Notes under the pieces: generated by a model
What the model saw: the letters and a program-made list of their open reading frames with translations, nothing else
Database searches by the model: none
Told to the model about the DNA's origin: nothing
Position numbers and translations under genes: made by a program
Assembly (NCBI GenBank): GCA_016868315.1
Contig: VGHE01000002.1
Span: 124,001 to 188,000, forward strand
Source: Betaproteobacteria bacterium
GTDB taxonomy: Bacteria > Bdellovibrionota_B > Oligoflexia > Silvanigrellales > Silvanigrellaceae
Direction of reading: 5' to 3'
Length of the DNA stretch: 64,000 bases
Shown: in pieces, positions 9,108-17,336 of the stretch
How the letters are laid out: each line of letters begins with the position of its first letter
How positions within the stretch are numbered: the first letter of the stretch is position 1

Positions 9108-9507
9108 GGATCTGATTTGATGTGGTTTGGGGACTCTCCTCAAACCACATGGCACGCCGACAATCAACGTCGCCGTTGTAGTTTGTCATGATTTCTTCGC
9201 CAGGATGAATATCTCGAGCAGCTATGAAGCGGATGGAATGAGTTTCATAGCGCCGGATGTAATGCGCGTTGGCATGATGTGTTGAGTGGTTGTAAATAGA
9301 TCCGTTCCCCAAACAGATAGCACAAGTCTCCTGTCCTTCGAGTTTCCATCGGAAATAATATTCAAAAAGAACAGTCCCCTTGATAAGAGACATTTGCTCG
9401 GGTGGGATGACGATCACGGGTGCATCTTCGATGATCTGACCCGCAGGAATGAAGCACGTCGCAAACACTCCACGGCCTTTTGAGGTTGTATAATCAATCT
9501 TCAACAT
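9079..9507 (-). CDS. Small SET-domain protein
   Basis: 142 residues, essentially a SET domain alone. Visible landmarks are the N-terminal GRGVFA (about 11-16), the central YNHSTHHANAHY (about 72-83) matching the NHS-x-x-x-N-A core, and the C-terminal GEEIMTNYNGD (about 104-114) holding the usual GEE and Tyr positions. SET proteins transfer a methyl group from S-adenosylmethionine to lysine; in bacteria their targets are usually unknown. The start is taken at the ATG at 9507, with GGAG very close upstream; a TTG at 9555 is possible. It follows the CrtISO-like gene by 13 bases in one operon. The usual post-SET cysteines are absent. Confidence 0.8.
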   Translation of the reverse strand: MLKIDYTTSKGRGVFATCFIPAGQIIEDAPVIVIPPEQMSLIKGTVLFEYYFRWKLEGQETCAICLGNGSIYNHSTHHANAHYIRRYETHSIRFIAARDIHPGEEIMTNYNGDVDCRRAMWFEESPQTTSNQILSAPSTRAS

Positions 9508-9520
9508 GCTCCGGATGATA

Positions 9521-11125
9521 TCAAACCTGCCGGCCTGCTCCGAATTGTTTTGCAAGGAGTGAACGGAATGTCAGATTTGTGGCGCGTTCGAAGGCTATGA
9601 TGCCACTGACCGAGCATGCAACCACACCTTGACCAGGAAAAACCGTGTCACCCATAAGGAGCAACTTGGCCGCTTTCTTGGAGGGATGTTGCACCTGCGA
9701 TGGCGTTGCGAAGAAGAGAAAATTTCGAAGCGACAGACGGTAGCCGCCAACCTGTCCTGCAAGGCGTCCGGTAAAACGCTCAAAAGTTCGAGGCAGGGCA
9801 GTTTCCAGATTTTCCAGTTCGACGCTGAGTGCAGCGCCAATTCGGCTAGCCAGGCGCTCTGTGTAAGTTTGCCGTTGAGCGTCAGTGAGCACGAGGTTTT
9901 CCAGGTGAATGGTGGCCGTCAGCACACGCGAGCCGGGAGGGTTGGCCGGATCGTTGCGCGCAGGAATGGAGACGTAAAGTGAGCTTTGCAGCTGTGCGAT
10001 TTCCTCTGTGGAAGGAAAGATCTGATGAAAATGTGGGGCGTCTGGCCAGTCTGCATGATCAGGGACAGTGGCATACAAAGCAAAAGCACCCCAGCCCTGT
10101 TCGCGCTGTGCCACTTTCTCCCATCGGCGGTAAACACTCGTTTGACGCAGAGCATCTGATTCCGGAATGAGGCCTGAAACCATATCCCAAACAGTCAGAT
10201 TGAGCAGTGCCGATTCGGTTGCAAGATATGAACTCTGCGTTTGAGTTTTGGTATTTAGACTGGTGACAAGAAAGCCATTGGGATGGGTTTCTATGCGGAT
10301 CACTCGTTCATTGGGGTGATAGAGACCACCTCGTTCTTCGAAAGAGGTCAAAGCAGGGCGAAAGTAAGAGCGCATTCCCTTGCGGCAGCGATAAATTCCA
10401 CGGGTGAGGATGGACATTCCCATAGATGCCGCGAGCCAAGGTGACTTCTCTGGACTGGATTGCGTTGTGTCGACCAAAAGACCGCTCAGCACATCGTTGG
10501 CGAGACCTGCATGGCGTACACCTGAAAAACTCATGAATGTGCGAGCGCTGGAAAGAAAGAGAAAGGGAAATAGAATTTTTTTCTGCAATGGGACTTTGAG
10601 AAAAAGCACAAAAGCGCGGCGCAGGTCGGCAAAGCTCTGAGGAGGAAAGCGTGGGATATCATTCAGCAGGTTCCACATCCATGCAGCTTCTTTCTGGCAG
10701 CGCTGCAAGAACTTTTCCAAAGTTGCGAGTTCCTTGTTTTCATCAACAGTCGCGGCTCGAGCTGATTGCCAGGTAACTTTGCCATCACTGTGCAAGACGA
10801 TTGCGATTTTGCGTTCGGGCCAGTGCTGAGTGACGGTGGGAATGGGCTCGAAAATTTGCTCAGCAGATGGCTGATTGGTCGCAGGTGCCAGCGAATAGAG
10901 CCTCTCTTGCAGAGAGCCGGTGGCACATTCTATCAGCTGTGTTGAACCCGCATCGTGAGTGCGTTTGGGTCGCCCTCGCGAAAAATAACCAGCACAGCCG
11001 CCAGGCTCATTGTGTTGCTCAAGCATCAGAGCTTTATTTGCAAGTCCAGCAGCAGCAAAACACTTCGCAGCTGCACAACCTGCGGCTCCAGCACCGACAA
11101 TCAAGTGAGGAATCGATTGGTTCAA
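9521..11125 (-). CDS. FAD-dependent oxidoreductase, phytoene desaturase / carotenoid isomerase-like
   Basis: 534 residues. The N-terminus has a dinucleotide-binding fold, GAGAAG (11-16), with an acidic residue at the end of strand two (LMLEQ, about 36) and the GGCAG segment after it. The C-terminus carries GDTVFPGQGVVACSVSG, the FAD-contacting signature of the CrtI/CrtISO/retinol-saturase group. It probably reduces, desaturates or isomerises a polyene or related lipid. The start appears to be TTG at 11125, with a GGGGG-containing stretch about nine bases upstream. It lies between a HIT-family gene and a SET gene on one transcript. The same operon has a YceI gene, a family known to bind polyisoprenoids, which fits an isoprenoid substrate. 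The exact reaction is uncertain. Confidence 0.75.
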   Translation of the reverse strand: MNQSIPHLIVGAGAAGCAAAKCFAAAGLANKALMLEQHNEPGGCAGYFSRGRPKRTHDAGSTQLIECATGSLQERLYSLAPATNQPSAEQIFEPIPTVTQHWPERKIAIVLHSDGKVTWQSARAATVDENKELATLEKFLQRCQKEAAWMWNLLNDIPRFPPQSFADLRRAFVLFLKVPLQKKILFPFLFLSSARTFMSFSGVRHAGLANDVLSGLLVDTTQSSPEKSPWLAASMGMSILTRGIYRCRKGMRSYFRPALTSFEERGGLYHPNERVIRIETHPNGFLVTSLNTKTQTQSSYLATESALLNLTVWDMVSGLIPESDALRQTSVYRRWEKVAQREQGWGAFALYATVPDHADWPDAPHFHQIFPSTEEIAQLQSSLYVSIPARNDPANPPGSRVLTATIHLENLVLTDAQRQTYTERLASRIGAALSVELENLETALPRTFERFTGRLAGQVGGYRLSLRNFLFFATPSQVQHPSKKAAKLLLMGDTVFPGQGVVACSVSGIIAFERATNLTFRSLLAKQFGAGRQV

Positions 11126-11161
11126 GCCAAGACGCCCCCGCTTAGAGTTTGTTTGTAGGAT

Positions 11162-11506
11162 TTAGCCCGGAGGCCAGCGCAACGGACGTCCACCAAGCAC
11201 ATGGCAATGTAGATAGTCGACCGTTTGCCCGCCATCGTTCCCGTTGTTCATCACAAGTCGATAACCTGAAACATCGATTCCAAGCAACTGAGCCACTTTG
11301 CGTGCGGTCAGCAGCACGTGCCCCAGGATTTCCACATCTGCATCGTCGGACTGCGCGACGTTGACGATCTTTCTTTTGGGGATCACCAGCACATGAACAG
11401 GCGCTTGAGGGGCAATGTCGTGAAACGCCAGAGTGTGGTCGTCTTCCCAGACTTTCTTGCACGGGATCTCACCAGAGAGAATGCGTTCAAAAATTGTTAC
11501 ACTCAT
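11162..11506 (-). CDS. HIT-family (HinT-like) nucleotide hydrolase with an altered histidine triad
   Basis: 114 residues, the usual HinT length. The order of segments is standard: IFERILSGEIPCKKVWED at the start, a DDHTLAFHDIAPQAPVHVLVIPK block, and the C-terminal triad with LGGRPLRWPPG. HinT proteins cleave phosphoramidates of AMP and similar substrates. Here the triad reads Y98-L-H100-C-H102, so the first of the three histidines is tyrosine. The catalytic middle histidine is kept. The gene overlaps the upstream YceI stop by four bases (ATGA), so the two are translationally coupled. Confidence 0.9.
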   Translation of the reverse strand: MSVTIFERILSGEIPCKKVWEDDHTLAFHDIAPQAPVHVLVIPKRKIVNVAQSDDADVEILGHVLLTARKVAQLLGIDVSGYRLVMNNGNDGGQTVDYLHCHVLGGRPLRWPPG

Positions 11507-12273
11507 TTCTTGGTGGCCCTGAAACTCACAAGAACATAAAACCGGTCGTCGTTCCCGAGTGCACCCATCAGAGCCTTGTAGGGTTCGATACCAAAGTCAG
11601 TGAATTTCAAAGAGCCAGCAGCTTCGACCTGAAGTTCCTCTCCTTGCAGGCTGATGTTTGCAGGAAAGTCTCGATTTACAGTTTGGCCGCGGATGGTAAG
11701 TGCCACTGTAGCCTTTTTGCTGAAGCTGCGTTCTCCAATTTTTTCCTGAGCATCAACGATTTTTTCGATTTTGGCAGAGATTTCTGGAAATTTCTCGGCA
11801 TTGAGCTGACCCGAGGCAAGCATGTTTTCGCGGATAGTGTCGCGGTCGGAGTCCTTGAGTGCTTCGAAGGGTTCCTTGAGCCAGCCGAGTGATTGAACGG
11901 TTGGGTACCAACGCTTCTGCAATTCTGCGCGATCGACCTCAAGATCGGTTACGCGGGTTTTGAACGAGAAGGCGCCGCTGGTTGGATTTTTTGAGTCAGC
12001 ACTCAGCTGTGCATCGAAATCACGAGCCACAATAAAATGGTTGTGTGCAAGACGAGCTGCGACCCCTGATTTACGTGTGATGATTGCAAACACGGAATCG
12101 TCTTCACGCACCTTGAAATTCCAGATGGGGCTCGCAGTTGCCGTGGCTGTTGGTGCAACAGAAGCTGCAGCTGGTGAGTTTTTCTTTGAGGATGATGTCG
12201 ACTTTGCCCAGGCGCTGTTGGGGAGCGCAAGGCAAGTGATGGCACAGCTGATGAAGAGAACAGAGGCGTTCAT
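11503..12273 (-). CDS. Secreted YceI-like domain protein
   Basis: 256 residues. A Sec signal peptide (about 1-23, ending SAWA) is followed by a Ser/Ala/Thr linker and then a YceI-like beta-barrel region. Landmarks include VAARLAHNHFIVARDF early on, LTIRGQTVNRDFPANISLQ in the second half, and the late LKFTDFGIEPYKALMG. YceI proteins are periplasmic lipocalin-like carriers of polyisoprenoids or amides. It is longer than typical YceI (about 190) because of the linker and a helical insert (about 130-175). The start has AAGGGG upstream. It leads a four-gene operon: yceI, hit, CrtISO-like, SET. Confidence 0.75.
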   Translation of the reverse strand: MNASVLFISCAITCLALPNSAWAKSTSSSKKNSPAAASVAPTATATASPIWNFKVREDDSVFAIITRKSGVAARLAHNHFIVARDFDAQLSADSKNPTSGAFSFKTRVTDLEVDRAELQKRWYPTVQSLGWLKEPFEALKDSDRDTIRENMLASGQLNAEKFPEISAKIEKIVDAQEKIGERSFSKKATVALTIRGQTVNRDFPANISLQGEELQVEAAGSLKFTDFGIEPYKALMGALGNDDRFYVLVSFRATKK

Positions 12274-12315
12274 TTCGGATTCCCCTTGGCTTTTGAATTG
12301 TGTTGAGATTTTAGC

Positions 12316-12888
12316 TTAAGTGAAAATAAAGATTGCGATTGCAAGCACAACGAAAATCAAACCAAACCAGACAAACCCTGAGCCTTTGGCTGGAGTCGCT
12401 GGCGCCACTTTCCCCTCGAGCAACGATGTTTTTTTCTCCGCAGGTGAGGTCTCAGAGTGTGCGTCTTTGGCGTCGCTGTGCTCATCGCCCTTGTGAGAAG
12501 AGGTTTCTGCGGCAGGTTCGCCGTGTTCTGCTGGAGGTGCTGCATGTGGGTCACTGGTGTGGTTGCTGTCGTGTGCCGCGTTTGCAGGTTTATCGGGAGA
12601 TGTTTTTTCTACTGCGGCTTTTTCAGGTGTAGGCTTCTCTGTTGATTTGTTTTCTGCGGCCACTTTGGGCTTCACAGGAGCCGCTTGCTCAGGCTTGTTG
12701 GATGCACTTGGGGCAACCTTTGTTGCTTTTTTGGGTGCTGGGGTTGGTTCGAAGGTCTCTTCACCGAGGGGGATTTCTGGCTTGGGTTTGCTCGCGGCGT
12801 GGAGAGCTGCAGGAGTCATGCTCAAGAAAGTCGTAGCAAGCAGAGAACTCAATGCAGCAAAAGAGCTTCGTCCTCGTCCTGATCGCAC
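12316..12888 (-). CDS. Secreted Pro/Ala/Lys/Glu-rich protein with C-terminal membrane anchor
   Basis: 190 residues. A signal peptide (about 1-31, ending LHAAS) is followed by about 130 residues made mainly of Pro, Ala, Lys, Glu, Ser and His, and then a single C-terminal transmembrane helix (about 170-189). It looks like a flexible spacer tethered in the inner membrane, perhaps spanning the periplasm as TonB-like proteins do, but no TonB C-terminal domain is present. The start is GTG at 12888, with GAGGGG upstream. The low-complexity body prevents family assignment. Confidence 0.6.
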   Translation of the reverse strand: MRSGRGRSSFAALSSLLATTFLSMTPAALHAASKPKPEIPLGEETFEPTPAPKKATKVAPSASNKPEQAAPVKPKVAAENKSTEKPTPEKAAVEKTSPDKPANAAHDSNHTSDPHAAPPAEHGEPAAETSSHKGDEHSDAKDAHSETSPAEKKTSLLEGKVAPATPAKGSGFVWFGLIFVVLAIAIFIFT

Positions 12889-12924
12889 AGCTCACCCCTC
12901 ACAAGCAGTTTTTCTGATAGTACA

Positions 12925-13341
12925 TCAGGCGGGCAGTTGCGGCCATATGTCAGTGACAAGATTGACCCACGTCGATTGATCGGTGGGCGTCAAGCCTCGG
13001 ACATCGAGGAGCTCAATGTCCAATTCATGATCGGTTGCATTCACGCGCGGTTTGTTGTCGGTGAGCAGTGTGGTGACAAGCTCTTCAGCCCAATTTTCAG
13101 CGGCAGTTTCCTCTGGATTGCTGCTTACAAAAAGTCGTACCTCGGTGCGCACAAGTGCCTTCGCTTTGTCGCCAATCTGTTCAAAGAAGGTGAGCATCTC
13201 GGCTTGGGCTGCAGGAGAGGGTGCTTTCAGACGCAACAACACGCCGTCGCGCCGACACGCAACAGGGAATGCTTCGGCTCCGTAACAAAAAGAGCCGAAT
13301 ATAAACCACAGATCGACTGTGAAATGCGACCGCTTAAGCAT
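12925..13341 (-). CDS. Small exported or envelope protein of unknown function
   Basis: 138 residues from the ATG at 13341, which has GGAAGG upstream and starts eight bases after the UbiB stop. The N-terminal 20 residues are basic then hydrophobic (LWFIFGSFCYGAEA) and could be a signal peptide ending near AEA. The rest is helical and acidic. Longer in-frame starts lie inside the UbiB gene and are less likely. It was probably co-transcribed with the UbiB gene. No family was recognised. Confidence 0.55.
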   Translation of the reverse strand: MLKRSHFTVDLWFIFGSFCYGAEAFPVACRRDGVLLRLKAPSPAAQAEMLTFFEQIGDKAKALVRTEVRLFVSSNPEETAAENWAEELVTTLLTDNKPRVNATDHELDIELLDVRGLTPTDQSTWVNLVTDIWPQLPA

Positions 13342-13349
13342 CAGTCGGG

Positions 13350-15032
13350 TTACCTTCCAGATTTCAGAATGGCCACAATAAGCCACAGCCCAACCAAGGC
13401 TGCAACTCCAAAGCCCAACAACCCAAAAGTTGCTAAAGAATCGAACAAAGGTCCGGTGCGGTTGAAGGTCAGAAGGCTACTCCCGAGAACCAATGCGCCC
13501 AATATAAGAGCAAGGCTGAGCCTCTGGCCGGCCCGCTCGATTTCTGTAGAGAGGCGTTTGACGTCGGGCGATTCCAAAGTCGCAGCGAGGTCACCTTGCT
13601 GCAGACGCTTGGTGAGTATCCTTAGGGTGAAGGGCAATTCACGTATGAGAGCCTGTGAATCGCGCACCATGAGAAGGGAGTCTTGCTGAAAGAGATTGCG
13701 TGCCAGCGCACCCTGCGAAAATGTTTTGGCGTAGTCAGAGGTCTCGCGCAGAACCTCGAAGTCTGGGTCAAGACTTCGGCCGAAACTCTCTAAAGCAATG
13801 AGACCGCGGAAAAAAAGCACGAGGTCTCGACTCACAGGTGCGTTGTGGCTTGCAGCAATACGCGCGATGCGCATCAGCAGTTTGCCCAGTTGCAGTTCCC
13901 GCACGGGAATACTGAAGGCAGCATCGACGTTTTCTCGGACTTGATCTTCGAGGCTTTTGCGGTCGATGTCGCCACGGGCTTCGGTGAGCTCAATGAATAA
14001 CCGTGAGAAAGTTTCAGTGTCTTCGTTGACGAGAGCAACGAAAAGGTAAGTCATGGTGACGCGCATCTCGCGTGTGAGGCGGGCAGTCAAACCGAAATCG
14101 AGAATCGCCAGCTGTCCTGACTCCATCAGGATGAAATTTCCCGGATGGAGGTCGGCATGAAACATTCCATGTTTGAAAGTCATGTCGAGAAAGGCACGCA
14201 CACCGGTTGAAACAAGTCCGTTGTAGCTTTCGCTGCGGTCGAGTCGGGTGAGTTTTTTACCGACGATAGCCTCCATACACAACACGTTGCGCGTGCAGAA
14301 GGTTCGAAGGATTTCGGGAATGTATACTTTGCTGTCATGCTCGAAGAAGGCGCGCATGCGTTCGGTGTTTGCGGCCTCACGGAAGTAATCGAGTTCGGCA
14401 AACAGAGATTTTTTCAACTCCTCAACGACCACACTGGGGCGCAAGAGGCGAATTTCAGGAATGGCACTTTCAAGCACTGAAGCAAGACCAGCAAGAATAG
14501 AGAGGTCGGTTTTGATGATGGATTCGATTTCGGGGCGTTGAATTTTGAGAACGACATCACGACCATCTCGCAGCCGAGCTTTGTGCACTTGGCCAATGCT
14601 GGCAGAACCGATCGGTATGGCCTCGATGAATTCAAAATACTCGTCGGTTTTGCCGTGATACTCTTCGTCGAGAATCTTCTGCACCACGTCCATGGGCACA
14701 GGTTTGGCTCTGTCTTGAAGGCGGCGTAATTGTATGATGACGTCACGCGGCAGAACATCCTCGCGCGAGGCCAGCAGTTGCCCCAGCTTAACGAATGTTG
14801 GTCCCAGTTCCTCAAAGGCAAGCGCCAAGCGGCGTGCTCCCGAGAGTTCGGTGGTGTTCTTCTCGGTGCTTGCTTCGTTTGGGCTTGCATCAGCCTGTGC
14901 GGGGACTTCGGTCACGTATGACGCCAGTTCGGTGTCGCGGAGCTCTTTGCTGAACCCGTACCGGCCGAGAATATTAACGATCTGGCTCAGGCGGCTCACA
15001 TTTCTGAATTTCTGTGCAAAAGTGGTCGCCAT
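13350..15032 (-). CDS. ubiB: ABC1/AarF/UbiB-family atypical kinase
   Basis: 560 residues, the family's usual size. The hallmark KxGQ motif is K82-L-G-Q85. The modified nucleotide loop reads IPIGSASIGQVH (about 139-150), where many members have four alanines. The lysine that binds ATP is in VVLKIQRP (about 163). The catalytic region has HADLHPGN (about 297) and the metal-binding DFG near 312. Two C-terminal membrane helices (about 510-557) anchor it in the inner membrane. UbiB proteins help ubiquinone synthesis or lipid-quinone handling through ATPase activity. It lies after the CheY-like gene in the same direction. Whether this cell uses it for ubiquinone or another lipid cannot be seen here. 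Confidence 0.92.
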   Translation of the reverse strand: MATTFAQKFRNVSRLSQIVNILGRYGFSKELRDTELASYVTEVPAQADASPNEASTEKNTTELSGARRLALAFEELGPTFVKLGQLLASREDVLPRDVIIQLRRLQDRAKPVPMDVVQKILDEEYHGKTDEYFEFIEAIPIGSASIGQVHKARLRDGRDVVLKIQRPEIESIIKTDLSILAGLASVLESAIPEIRLLRPSVVVEELKKSLFAELDYFREAANTERMRAFFEHDSKVYIPEILRTFCTRNVLCMEAIVGKKLTRLDRSESYNGLVSTGVRAFLDMTFKHGMFHADLHPGNFILMESGQLAILDFGLTARLTREMRVTMTYLFVALVNEDTETFSRLFIELTEARGDIDRKSLEDQVRENVDAAFSIPVRELQLGKLLMRIARIAASHNAPVSRDLVLFFRGLIALESFGRSLDPDFEVLRETSDYAKTFSQGALARNLFQQDSLLMVRDSQALIRELPFTLRILTKRLQQGDLAATLESPDVKRLSTEIERAGQRLSLALILGALVLGSSLLTFNRTGPLFDSLATFGLLGFGVAALVGLWLIVAILKSGR

Positions 15033-15098
15033 AGATGATGTTCCGATACAACAAAGGGTACCGCTCGGGCCCCATCATAACAGCGTGTGGTTGTTTCG

Positions 15099-15467
15099 TT
15101 ATCCACCCACAACACGGTGAACGGCGGCCAGAAGTTTTTCTGGCACGAACGGCTTCACAATCCAAGCCATGATCCCGATTTCTTTGCCTTGCAAGGTCAT
15201 TTCCTGGCTCGACTCGGTTGTCATCATGAAAATTGGAATATGCTTCAGGCGTTCATTACTCTTGATGCTGCGACACATGTCGAGGCCGTTCATGTTTGGC
15301 ATGTTGAGGTCGGAGATAATGAGGTCAACCGCATTTTTCTCGAGCGCTTTGAGGCCTTGTACGCCATCCTCAGCTTCGATGATGTTGTACCCGCCTTTGC
15401 TGAGAGCAAAACGGGTCAGGTGCCGAACAGTTTGTGCATCATCGACAATCAGAATCGTCTTTGCCAT
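15099..15467 (-). CDS. Single-domain CheY-like response regulator
   Basis: 122 residues, a receiver domain alone. The acidic pocket is D9-D10, the phosphoacceptor is D53 (ISDLNMP), the switch threonine is around 83-84 (MMTTES) and the conserved lysine is K105 before PF. The ATG at 15467 is preferred, with GAGAGGG upstream; a TTG at 15482 is less likely. With no output domain it must act by protein contact, for instance on a flagellar motor, a kinase or a phosphorelay. No chemotaxis genes are in the window. It lies between comM and ubiB on the same strand. Confidence 0.92.
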   Translation of the reverse strand: MAKTILIVDDAQTVRHLTRFALSKGGYNIIEAEDGVQGLKALEKNAVDLIISDLNMPNMNGLDMCRSIKSNERLKHIPIFMMTTESSQEMTLQGKEIGIMAWIVKPFVPEKLLAAVHRVVGG

Positions 15468-15495
15468 AGGAAGCCCTCTCAAACTCTGCTGAGCA

Positions 15496-17244
15496 TCACA
15501 CGATGCCTCTGCTTGTGGAGCTATCGTGACGTTGGAGGTTCTTCTTGAGGAGTGGAAGCGGGTGTCCAGGTGTCAATAAATAAACCCCTTGCTGGAGGGT
15601 GGTTTCAAGTGTTCGAAGTTCTTCGACAAGGTTGAGAAGTTCGTAAAAGTTCAAATTCAAACTAAATGAACCCGTGAAGAGGCTGAGACAGGTTGAGAAG
15701 ACTTCGGTGATGCGCAATCGTTTGCGCGTGCTCCAGTTGTAACGGCTCGATCGCTCCAAGATGAGCTCCTGCATTTCGCTCGATAACGTAACAGGCTTTG
15801 CTTTTTGCCACAGTGTGGTTTGCACAGCAATGAAATGCTCCGCCCAGGCTTCGGGCTGATTTCTGACCGCGGCAGACCATTCTTCACTCACTCTCCTCAT
15901 GATGTGCTGATTTTCCTCGTCAGCCTCTGCCCCAACTCCGCTGTGATGATGCAAGAGGGAGTCCATGAGGAGGAGAACCGAGAACCGTTCGAGCAAAGGA
16001 CCACTCAATTTCTGCTGGTATTTAAGAGGTGCCCCGACCTGGCAGCGGCACTGTACCGTGCGGGAAAAGACATATCCGCAGGCGCAGGGATTCGTTGCCG
16101 CCAGGAGCAGGAAGTTTGCTGGCAGCTCCACTCGGCCGCGTGCGCGCGAGAGCGATATTTTACGTTCATCGAGAGGCTCGCGCAGTGCCTCAAGCGTAGG
16201 ACGCGGGAATTCAGCAAACTCATCGAGGAAAAGTACACCATGATGTGCGAGAGAAACCTCCCCCGGCTGCAATAAGGAGCCTCCCAGCAGTGCAGCACTT
16301 GATGCGCTGTGATGGGGAGTACGGAACGAGCGCTCGCGGATTTCGTTGGGTTCCCGGTTTTGAATGAGTGCTGTTTCGATTTTCTCTTGAGGTGAGAGCG
16401 GAGGCAGCAGGTTTTTGAGGTGGCGCAGAGAAAATGTTTTTCCGCACCCGGGTGAGCCCGCAAGTAAAATATGATGGCGTCCAGCAGCAGCAATGGAAAG
16501 TGCCAGTGCGACACTCGGAGTTTGTTCGAACTTAGACAGTGTGGAAATGATGCGCTCAGCTTGAGAGGGCTGAGTTTCGGCTGTTGAAGCACTTTCTCGT
16601 GCGGGGAGGGTTCGATCCGCTTCACTGAGCGCTTTTACTTCAGTGAGTTTTTCATGGGTCGATGAGTTGAGGTGTGGATACATCAGGAGTTTCAAGCACT
16701 CCTGCAGGGATGCGACCTGATGAAATTGTGCAGCAGCGTGGGATGTGGTTTTTTCGGCTCGCATGCGACACCAAAATGCAGCACGCTTTTCTTGATTTTG
16801 CAGAGCGAGAATCTCAAACGGCAGAGAACTTTCAAGAGGAAGGAGCTCGCCCGAGAGAGTCAATTGACCTGCAAAGTACAACTGCTGCCGCGAAATCTGT
16901 TGTGAAAGAAGGCGGAGTGAACCGGAGGTCAGGCGGGGTGGGTGTTGCTGGTCTGCAAGGGCAACGAGAATGGCCAGAGCACAGGGAAGGTCGAGATGTT
17001 CCAGACCTGCTTTAAATTGTTTTAAGGTTTCGCTGGGGCGGACAGAGACCAGCAGACGCCGCGCTGGCAGCGGGATGCCGAGGCTCTCGAGCGAAGCGCG
17101 AATACGCTCTTTAGCATCCCGTGCATAGTCGTTGGGAAGGCCAAGAAATTGGAGTCCGGAAAAGCCTGCGCCGATTGCGGCTTCGATGGTTACTGGAACG
17201 ACCTGCAGCCCAAGAGTTATGGCAGAATGGATGATGACGCTCAT
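15496..17244 (-). CDS. comM: ComM/YifB-family Mg-chelatase-like AAA+ ATPase
   Basis: 582 residues, longer than the usual 500-510. The N-terminal Lon-like part keeps the VPVTIEAAIGAGFSGLQFLGLP segment. The AAA+ core has Walker A AGSPGCGKT (about 262-270), the GVLFLDEFAEF Walker B and ATNPCACGY sensor. The extra length comes mainly from an insert around residues 110-240. ComM is a branch-migration helicase that aids integration of DNA taken up by transformation. The ATG at 17244 is chosen; its AGGGGG ribosome site lies inside the terminator hairpin of secA. A GTG at 17256 is too close to that site. Confidence 0.9.
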   Translation of the reverse strand: MSVIIHSAITLGLQVVPVTIEAAIGAGFSGLQFLGLPNDYARDAKERIRASLESLGIPLPARRLLVSVRPSETLKQFKAGLEHLDLPCALAILVALADQQHPPRLTSGSLRLLSQQISRQQLYFAGQLTLSGELLPLESSLPFEILALQNQEKRAAFWCRMRAEKTTSHAAAQFHQVASLQECLKLLMYPHLNSSTHEKLTEVKALSEADRTLPARESASTAETQPSQAERIISTLSKFEQTPSVALALSIAAAGRHHILLAGSPGCGKTFSLRHLKNLLPPLSPQEKIETALIQNREPNEIRERSFRTPHHSASSAALLGGSLLQPGEVSLAHHGVLFLDEFAEFPRPTLEALREPLDERKISLSRARGRVELPANFLLLAATNPCACGYVFSRTVQCRCQVGAPLKYQQKLSGPLLERFSVLLLMDSLLHHHSGVGAEADEENQHIMRRVSEEWSAAVRNQPEAWAEHFIAVQTTLWQKAKPVTLSSEMQELILERSSRYNWSTRKRLRITEVFSTCLSLFTGSFSLNLNFYELLNLVEELRTLETTLQQGVYLLTPGHPLPLLKKNLQRHDSSTSRGIV

Positions 17245-17245
17245 G

Positions 17246-17278
17246 AAAAAAAACACCCCCTGAATGCAGGAGGTGTTT
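17246..17278 (-). terminator. Terminator after secA, overlapping the comM ribosome binding site
   Basis: On the minus strand AAACACCTCCTG pairs over twelve bases with CAGGGGGTGTTT (one G-T wobble) around loop CATT, followed by a run of T. It is one of the strongest terminators in the window. Its right arm contains the AGGGGG that serves comM, and the comM ATG begins directly after the T-run. Confidence 0.88.
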
Positions 17279-17336
17279 ATCGAATTTATATTGGACTGCG
17301 AGTGGCAGATCGAAAAGCGATCAGATCAACTCAAAA

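Noticed and set aside
12937-13689. 250-residue open frame opposite the UbiB gene and its neighbour
   Set aside because: Both opposite-strand genes are better supported; the frame has no recognisable domain.
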